Source of the DNA: Candidatus Neomicrothrix sp. UBA4742
GTDB taxonomy: Bacteria > Actinomycetota > Acidimicrobiia > Acidimicrobiales > Acidimicrobilacustridaceae
Length of the DNA: 9,419 nucleotides
Assembly: GCA_002403895.1 (NCBI GenBank)
Contig: DHIQ01000150.1
Coordinates: 5,265-14,683, forward strand
Direction: 5' to 3'
Below the pieces are notes generated by a model, which was given only the letters and a program-made list of their open reading frames with translations, made no database searches and was not told the DNA's origin. Shown here piece by piece: positions 5,932 through 9,419 of this stretch. The stretch's first letter is position 1. Each line of letters starts with the position of its first letter. A program made the position numbers and the translations under genes.

Positions 5932-6693
5932 TCACCCGCGCACCTCGGCCGAGCGGATGTTGTTGGGGTCGAGCACCTCGCGGATGAGCCGCAACTCCTC
6001 GGCGGTGGGCAGGCGCGACTCCTCCAGCCGGTCATCGACGACGAGCTCGAAGCCGGTGGCCTCGACCACGTCGTCAACGGTCACGCCAGGGTGGATCGAA
6101 CGCAGGCGCATCCGGTGGTCCGGCGTGTCGAAATCCATGGTGGCCAGGTTGGTGACCACTCGGCGGATCTCGTGGAACCGTGACGCCACCAAACCCAGCT
6201 CGGCGGCCCGGTCGTAGCCCACCCCGCACACCACGTCGACCTGGTCCACGAAGACCTTGGGCGAGTGGTTGGGGATGAAGTACGACGTGGTGTGGTTCAT
6301 AGTGTTGCCCGGTGCACCGCGGAAGCCGAGGAGCTGCGCCTTGGGCTTGTGCCAGTCCCCGATGCAGGCGAAGTTCTGGTTGCCGAATCGGTCCATCTGG
6401 CTAGCGCCCATCATGACGTGGCGGTTGCCGTTCCACAGCACGCTGAACATCTGCGCGTAGGGGTTCCACGCCTCGACCACAACCTCGGCATCGGCCACGC
6501 CGACCGGCATGGCGTTGGCCGCGAACATGGCGTACCCGTCGGTCATGACCAGGTAGGGCTCGAAGCTCTCACGGGCGAGGCGCCCGCCGATCATGGGGAC
6601 GGTGCCGATGGGGTTGCACAGCCGTTCGCCGTCACCCCGGAAGCACTCGGCCACGGCAACGACACACACTTCCGAGCGGGAAATCTCGCTCAT
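5932..6693 (-). CDS. ipdB: IpdB, beta subunit of COCHEA-CoA hydrolase (class I CoA-transferase fold)
   Basis: A 253-aa protein matching the length (about 250 aa) and character of M. tuberculosis Rv3552. IpdA and IpdB form a heterotetramer with a CoA-transferase fold that hydrolyses steroid ring C in COCHEA-CoA, opening the last ring. Visible features include MIGGRLARESFEPYLVMTDG (34-53) and VMMGASQMDRFGNQNFACIG (93-112). In ordinary class I CoA transferases the corresponding region holds the catalytic Glu (S/GENG). Here it is GASQMDRFGNQN, with no Glu, as described for IpdAB, which act as hydrolases and not transferases. The start is ATG at 6693, overlapping the ipdA stop (ATGA, 6690-6693). 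The frame stays open upstream, but that extension is Arg-rich shadow inside ipdA. Confidence 0.94.
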   Translation of the reverse strand: MSEISRSEVCVVAVAECFRGDGERLCNPIGTVPMIGGRLARESFEPYLVMTDGYAMFAANAMPVGVADAEVVVEAWNPYAQMFSVLWNGNRHVMMGASQMDRFGNQNFACIGDWHKPKAQLLGFRGAPGNTMNHTTSYFIPNHSPKVFVDQVDVVCGVGYDRAAELGLVASRFHEIRRVVTNLATMDFDTPDHRMRLRSIHPGVTVDDVVEATGFELVVDDRLEESRLPTAEELRLIREVLDPNNIRSAEVRG

Positions 6694-7559
6694 GAGGAGA
6701 CCCCCACGGCTCGTTGGTAATCGGCTTCGGTGCCGTCGAGGTACTTGGCCCGAAACGCGTCCCACAGCTCGGCCGACGAGACCGTCGCCGCGTACTCCTT
6801 CTGGAAGGCCTCGTCGCGGCCGTAGTCCGGTGGGCACTCGGTGAAATGCGCTCCATGGGGGGCCTCCACCACGCCGGTCACCATGAGCCGGCTGATGCGC
6901 TGGGTGTGGAACGACCCGGTGGCCGCCAGCTCCTCGGTGGGCACGATCCGCTCGGTGGACATGAACGTCTTGCCGGCCGCCATGGCCATGAGGTCGTCCA
7001 TGTACAGGTCGGGCCCGAGAAACTGGGCGTTGCCCCCCTGGTCGGCCCGGTTCATGTGGATGAGGGCAGCGTCGAGCTCGATGGCGGGCATGGCCACCAG
7101 CTCCTCCCCCTCGCTGCCGTCAGGACCGGGATAGGGCGAGCGCACGGTCAGGATCTCGGGCATCATCCGCAACAGGTCCGAGCCCAGGCCGGCCCGGGTC
7201 GGCAGGAACGGCACCCGCCAAGCGGCCGCCTGCAGGCCGAGGAGCAACATGCCCTCGTCGAGCTCCATGGCCTCAACCGTCCCCGACTGGCGGGCGATAC
7301 GGAAATGGGGCTCGAGGGGGATGGTGTCGAGCGAGACGAAGCCGTACACCGCCTTTCGCACCTTGCCGGCCGCGCACAGCAGCCCGATGTCGGGGCCGCC
7401 GTAGCTCACGATGGTGAGGTCCTTCAACGACGACCGCACGATCGCCCGGACGAGCGACATGGGCTTGCGCCGCGAGGCCCAACCACCGATGGCGATGGTC
7501 ATGCCGTCACGCAGTTCGGCCACGACCTCCTCTTCGGTCAGGCGCTTGTCGGGGATCAC
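6690..7559 (-). CDS. ipdA: IpdA, alpha subunit of COCHEA-CoA hydrolase
   Basis: A 289-aa protein closely recalling M. tuberculosis Rv3551 (292 aa). Shared strings include IPDKR (2-6), DGMTIAIGGWASRRKPM (18-34), YGGPDIGLLCAAGKVRK (53-69), YGFVSLD (72-78), DEGMLLLGLQAAA (101-113), RAGLGSD (122-128) and GTEADYQRAV (276-285). It pairs with IpdB to hydrolyse ring C of the steroid CoA ester. The acidic residue of the DEGM motif (E102) is my candidate for the active-site base reported in the IpdA subunit, where the usual transferase Glu of the partner is missing; exact residue equivalence was not aligned. The start is GTG at 7559, overlapping the echA20 stop as GTGA (7556-7559). The frame remains open through all of echA20, but homology starts exactly at this GTG. 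Confidence 0.94.
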   Translation of the reverse strand: MIPDKRLTEEEVVAELRDGMTIAIGGWASRRKPMSLVRAIVRSSLKDLTIVSYGGPDIGLLCAAGKVRKAVYGFVSLDTIPLEPHFRIARQSGTVEAMELDEGMLLLGLQAAAWRVPFLPTRAGLGSDLLRMMPEILTVRSPYPGPDGSEGEELVAMPAIELDAALIHMNRADQGGNAQFLGPDLYMDDLMAMAAGKTFMSTERIVPTEELAATGSFHTQRISRLMVTGVVEAPHGAHFTECPPDYGRDEAFQKEYAATVSSAELWDAFRAKYLDGTEADYQRAVGVSS

Positions 7560-8314
7560 TGGTCGAACCCCACGTCGCGCTTGTCGACGAAAGCGTCGCG
7601 GGCCTCGTCGCTGACGCCCGACAGGTTGAGCTCGAAGGTGAACCCCTGCTCGAAGCGGTAACTGCGCTTCACATCGACGGGGTCGATGCCGTTCAGCGAT
7701 TCTTTGGCTGCCCGGATGACGGTCGGGCTCTTCTCCGCGATCTGAGCGGCGAGGCGCATGGCGGCGGCGCGCAACCCATTCGGCTCGACCACCTCGAGCA
7801 CCGAGCCGAACTGGTGGAGTTCGGCCGCCGTGGCCGTGGCCGACGTGTAGACCATGGCCCGCATCTTGTGCTGGGGAACGAGACGAGCCAGGTGGGTGGC
7901 GGCGCCCAGGGCGCCGCGGTCCACCTCGGGCAGACCGAAGGTGGCGTCGGTGGCGGCCACGATGATGTCGGCGTTTCCGACCAGCCCGATCCCGCCGCCC
8001 AGGCAGAACCCGTTCACCGCCGCGATCACCGGCACGGCGCACTCGTACACCGCAGCGAAGGCGGCGTAGCAGCCGCGGTTGGCGCCGATGAGGGCGGTGT
8101 AACCCTCGGTGGCCTGCATCTCCTTGATGTCGACGCCGGCGTTGAAGCCCCGCCCCTCGGCCCGCAGGACCAGCACCCGAACGTTGGGGTCCTCCCCTAG
8201 GGAGCGCACGATCGCCGCCAGCTCGAACCAACCGGCCACGGTCAGCGCGTTGACAGGAGGGTTGTCCATCACCACCTCGGCGATCCCGTCGCTGATGGTG
8301 TGCGTGATCGGCAT
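7556..8314 (-). CDS. echA20: EchA20, steroid ring-D hydrolase of the crotonase family
   Basis: A 252-aa crotonase-fold protein closely recalling M. tuberculosis EchA20 (Rv3550). Shared strings include LRAEGRGFNAGVDIKEMQ (50-67), the oxyanion-hole region, then YECAVPVIAAVNGFCLGGGIGL (90-111) and ATFGLPEVDRGALGAATHLARLVPQH (124-149). EchA20 hydrolyses the five-membered ring D of the bicyclic steroid CoA ester, producing COCHEA-CoA, the IpdAB substrate. In hydratases the GGGCEL motif supplies a catalytic Glu. Here it reads GGGIGL, so that Glu is absent, while the second one (E130 in LPEVD) is kept. This agrees with a hydrolase and not a hydratase role. The start is ATG at 8314, with GGGGGAG (8325-8319) as ribosome site 4 nt upstream. 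It is the first gene of the operon, with a candidate operator and -10 just upstream. Confidence 0.95.
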   Translation of the reverse strand: MPITHTISDGIAEVVMDNPPVNALTVAGWFELAAIVRSLGEDPNVRVLVLRAEGRGFNAGVDIKEMQATEGYTALIGANRGCYAAFAAVYECAVPVIAAVNGFCLGGGIGLVGNADIIVAATDATFGLPEVDRGALGAATHLARLVPQHKMRAMVYTSATATAAELHQFGSVLEVVEPNGLRAAAMRLAAQIAEKSPTVIRAAKESLNGIDPVDVKRSYRFEQGFTFELNLSGVSDEARDAFVDKRDVGFDQ

Positions 8315-8334
8315 CCAACTCCCCCGTTCCGAGA

Positions 8335-8356
8335 TCTGATGAGGCGTCAGATCCTA
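8335..8356 (-). promoter_or_regulatory. echA20 promoter with overlapping palindromic operator
   Basis: The plus-strand sequence 8335-8351, TCTGATGAGGCGTCAGA, is a near-palindrome inside a 7-bp perfect inverted repeat (GATCTGA 8333-8339, TCAGATC 8347-8353). On the minus strand a -10-like TAGGAT lies at 8356-8351, predicting a start near 8344, so the palindrome would cover about -7 to +10 of the echA20 promoter. A repressor bound here would block transcription. The same core recurs in front of the SDR gene. No clear -35 hexamer is visible. Confidence 0.6.
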
Positions 8357-8383
8357 GTGCACGGCTGGTGATGCCCGATCATC

Positions 8384-8403
8384 CGGCGCGGCGCGGCGCG
8401 GCG
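8384..8403. repeat. Four tandem copies of CGGCG
   Basis: A perfect 5-bp unit CGGCG is repeated four times without interruption, and the last unit overlaps the left arm of the neighbouring hairpin. It lies in the intergenic space between the echA20 promoter and the 90-aa gene. Such short GC repeats can vary in copy number by slippage; no function is evident. Confidence 0.7.
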
Positions 8404-8428
8404 TCGATCGTGACACCGATCGACGCCG
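8399..8428 (-). terminator. Strong hairpin terminator of the 90-aa gene
   Basis: A perfect 12-bp stem: CGGCGTCGATCG (8399-8410) and CGATCGACGCCG (8417-8428) around the 6-nt loop TGACAC. It starts 11 bp after the stop codon of the minus-strand 90-aa gene (8440-8442) and lies before the echA20 promoter, so it would insulate the ipd operon from read-through. It lacks a T-tract. Confidence 0.7.
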
Positions 8429-8439
8429 ATCCGGCGGCG

Positions 8440-8712
8440 TCAGGCGAAGGTGGATAACCGGTTGAGCCCGTCGAACTGGCCGCTGGCTTCCCATCGGGTG
8501 GCCAGGGCCCACTTGATGCGCACCAGCCGTTGGACGTAGCGAGTGTCGAGCTCGTAGCGATCGCGGCGGAAGCTGTCGAGGTGCCCCGCGGTCCAGAGCT
8601 GGGCCCTCTTGGCCTCTAGCCGGACGTAGGCATCACGCAGTTCGTCCTCGGTGGGGACCGAGGCGAGCCACGTCGCGAAATCGGTGTCGGTCTGGTCGAG
8701 GGTAAAAGCCAT
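8440..8712 (-). CDS. Uncharacterised small helical protein, 90 aa
   Basis: A 90-aa protein with a clear ribosome site (AGGAGA at 8723-8718) properly spaced from ATG at 8712, and its own terminator hairpin downstream, so it is very probably expressed. It has no signal peptide or membrane segment. Residues about 21-75 look almost entirely alpha-helical, with many charged residues (ELRDAYVRLEAKRAQLW, then DSFRRDRYELDTRYVQRLVR). Four tryptophans are spaced along it (W15, W40, W68, W74). I recognise no family. It sits between the echA20 promoter and the divergent SDR promoter, in a place where I recall no gene in the M. tuberculosis arrangement. A small regulatory or protein-binding role is possible but not shown. 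Confidence 0.75.
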   Translation of the reverse strand: MAFTLDQTDTDFATWLASVPTEDELRDAYVRLEAKRAQLWTAGHLDSFRRDRYELDTRYVQRLVRIKWALATRWEASGQFDGLNRLSTFA

Positions 8713-8750
8713 GACGGTCTCCTGCGGGAACGACGACTCCGGATAAGCCG

Positions 8751-8763
8751 ACGGTGTGACCGT
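8751..8763. promoter_or_regulatory. Small palindrome upstream of the 90-aa gene
   Basis: ACGGT-GTG-ACCGT is a perfect 5-bp inverted repeat with a 3-bp centre, lying about 39 bp upstream of the ATG of the 90-aa gene. The minus strand across it reads TACGGT (8764-8759), a possible -10 element. It could be an operator for this gene. A second inverted repeat, CGATCGG (8779-8785) / CCGATCG (8797-8803), lies a little further upstream. Confidence 0.35.
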
Positions 8764-8874
8764 ACCGGCCGAGGCTCGCGATCGGGGGCGACTTTTCCGA
8801 TCGTTCCGCGACTGTTCGACCGCCGTTCGCTCGCTGATCTCTCGCTGAACGACGGGTCCCGCCCTCGATCCAGT

Positions 8875-8897
8875 CCTGATGGGGGGTCAGGTAGCGT
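8875..8897 (+). promoter_or_regulatory. SDR promoter with palindromic operator (leaderless start)
   Basis: CCTGATGGGGGGTCAGG at 8875-8891 is a near-palindrome (CCTGA / TCAGG) sharing 13 of 17 positions with the site in front of echA20. It directly abuts a -10-like TAGCGT at 8892-8897. The -10 spacing puts the transcription start exactly at 8904, the first base of the GTG start codon, so this gene is probably leaderless. The operator would cover about -29 to -13, where a bound repressor would exclude RNA polymerase. Confidence 0.6.
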
Positions 8898-8903
8898 GGC
8901 CCG

Positions 8904-9419
8904 GTGGCAGAATCGACGGACCTGACCGACCACCCTGACCCGCTCGACTTCCGCGGGCGGACGGTGTTGGTCACCGGCGGAACCAAGGGCGTCGGCCGGG
9001 GCATCGCCATCCGCTTCCTGCAGGTGGGAGCCACGGTCGTCGTCACCGCCCGCTCCGAGCCCGACCAACCGGTGCAGGCCGGTGACCGGGCGGCGGCCTT
9101 CGTGGCCGCCGACCTGCGCGACCCCGACCAGGCCGCCGCCGCCGTGAACGCGGCTGCAGCCGCGGGCGGAGACCGGCTCGACACCGTCATCAACAACGCC
9201 GGTGGGGCGCCGCCGGCGGATGCTGCCACTGCGTCGCCCCGGTTCTCCGAGTCGATCATCAAGCTCAACCTGCTCGCCGCTCTCCACGTGTCGCAGGCGG
9301 CCAACGCCATCATGCAGGTCCAGGCCGACGGCGGGTCGATCGTCAACATCGGCAGCGTCAGCGGGGTGCGGCCGTCACCCGGCTCGGCGGCCTACGGCGC
9401 AGCCAAGGCGGGCCTGGCC
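8904..9419 (+). CDS. SDR-family dehydrogenase, Rv3549c-like (partial, runs off the right edge)
   Basis: The first 172 codons of a short-chain dehydrogenase/reductase. It shows the Rossmann glycine motif TGGTKGVG (24-31), the acidic AADL (68-71) near the adenine, NNAG (97-100), N122 in KLNLL, S151 and Y164-x3-K168. All catalytic positions reached so far are intact. The string GGSIVNIGSVSGVRPSPGSA followed by AYGAAKAGL closely recalls M. tuberculosis Rv3549c, an SDR of the KstR2-controlled steroid cluster that is divergent from echA20 there as well. It probably oxidises or reduces a hydroxyl on a steroid-ring CoA intermediate, but the exact step is not established to my knowledge. GTG 8904 is the only possible start, because an in-frame TAG lies at 8892. 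No ribosome site is present, consistent with a leaderless transcript. About 90 residues are missing at the right edge. Confidence 0.92.
   Translation, partial: MAESTDLTDHPDPLDFRGRTVLVTGGTKGVGRGIAIRFLQVGATVVVTARSEPDQPVQAGDRAAAFVAADLRDPDQAAAAVNAAAAAGGDRLDTVINNAGGAPPADAATASPRFSESIIKLNLLAALHVSQAANAIMQVQADGGSIVNIGSVSGVRPSPGSAAYGAAKAGLA

Noticed and set aside
4785..6077. A 430-codon version of IpdC starting inside ipdB
   Set aside because: The first 78 residues are Ser/Pro/Arg-rich and have no counterpart in IpdC; the family N-terminus starts just after GTG 5843.
5932..6837. A 301-codon version of IpdB beginning inside ipdA
   Set aside because: The extra 48 residues are Arg-rich shadow. ATG 6693 overlaps the ipdA stop and gives the expected family length.
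6690..8318. A 542-codon version of IpdA extending upstream through echA20, suggesting a fusion
   Set aside because: The extra N-terminal part is Arg/Gly-rich shadow of echA20 in another frame. Homology begins at the GTG at 7559, which overlaps the echA20 stop.
8616..9349. Long minus-strand frames opposite the SDR gene
   Set aside because: They are antisense to a gene with all SDR catalytic motifs and have Arg/Ser/Ala-rich composition typical of shadows.
1..9419. CRISPR arrays, tRNA or rRNA genes, insertion sequences, phage attachment sites
   Set aside because: No regularly spaced repeats, cloverleaf sequences, transposase genes or terminal inverted repeats were seen anywhere in the window.

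Overview
The window is GC-rich, with GTG starts, ATGA/GTGA gene overlaps and two apparently leaderless genes. This points to a high-GC actinobacterium. The proteins resemble the mycobacterial/rhodococcal steroid set but are clearly divergent, so an Acidimicrobiia-like lineage is plausible; that placement is inference from style and was not tested. The core is part of the pathway that degrades the last two rings (C and D) of cholesterol and other steroids.

Layout. Positions 1-114 hold the C-terminal end of a membrane protein, followed by a strong hairpin (140-176). A plus-strand operon then runs TetR regulator (239-874), CYP125-like cytochrome P450 (871-2094, ATGA overlap) and a nitronate monooxygenase-family flavoprotein (2134-3252). 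A convergent small hypothetical gene lies on the minus strand (3344-3718). Divergent from it, behind a CRP-like palindrome, is a DUF1295 / steroid 5-alpha-reductase-C-like membrane protein (3959-4765), possibly coupled to a 32-codon leader ORF. It converges on a minus-strand operon read from 8314 down to 4785: echA20, ipdA, ipdB, ipdC. The first three overlap by 4 bp each, and an 88-bp gap with a large inverted repeat precedes ipdC. Upstream is an unrecognised 90-aa gene (8440-8712, minus) with its own GC-rich terminator hairpin. The window ends inside an SDR dehydrogenase (8904 onward, plus) that resembles M. tuberculosis Rv3549c.

How the genes work together. In the known pathway IpdC (with IpdF, not in this window) prepares the bicyclic indane-CoA intermediate. 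EchA20 hydrolyses ring D and IpdAB hydrolyses ring C, giving an open-chain acyl-CoA for beta-oxidation. The P450 and DUF1295 protein could act on the sterol side chain or nucleus. The divergence of the Rv3549c-like SDR from echA20-ipdA-ipdB-ipdC matches the M. tuberculosis Rv3549c/Rv3550-Rv3553 arrangement as I remember it, except that the 90-aa gene is inserted here.

Most interesting regulatory signal: a near-palindrome CTGATGnGGnGTCAG occurs once in front of echA20 and once in front of the SDR, each placed on a candidate -10 element. It does not look like the CAAGnnCTTG core described for KstR2, so this lineage may use a different operator for the steroid-ring regulon.
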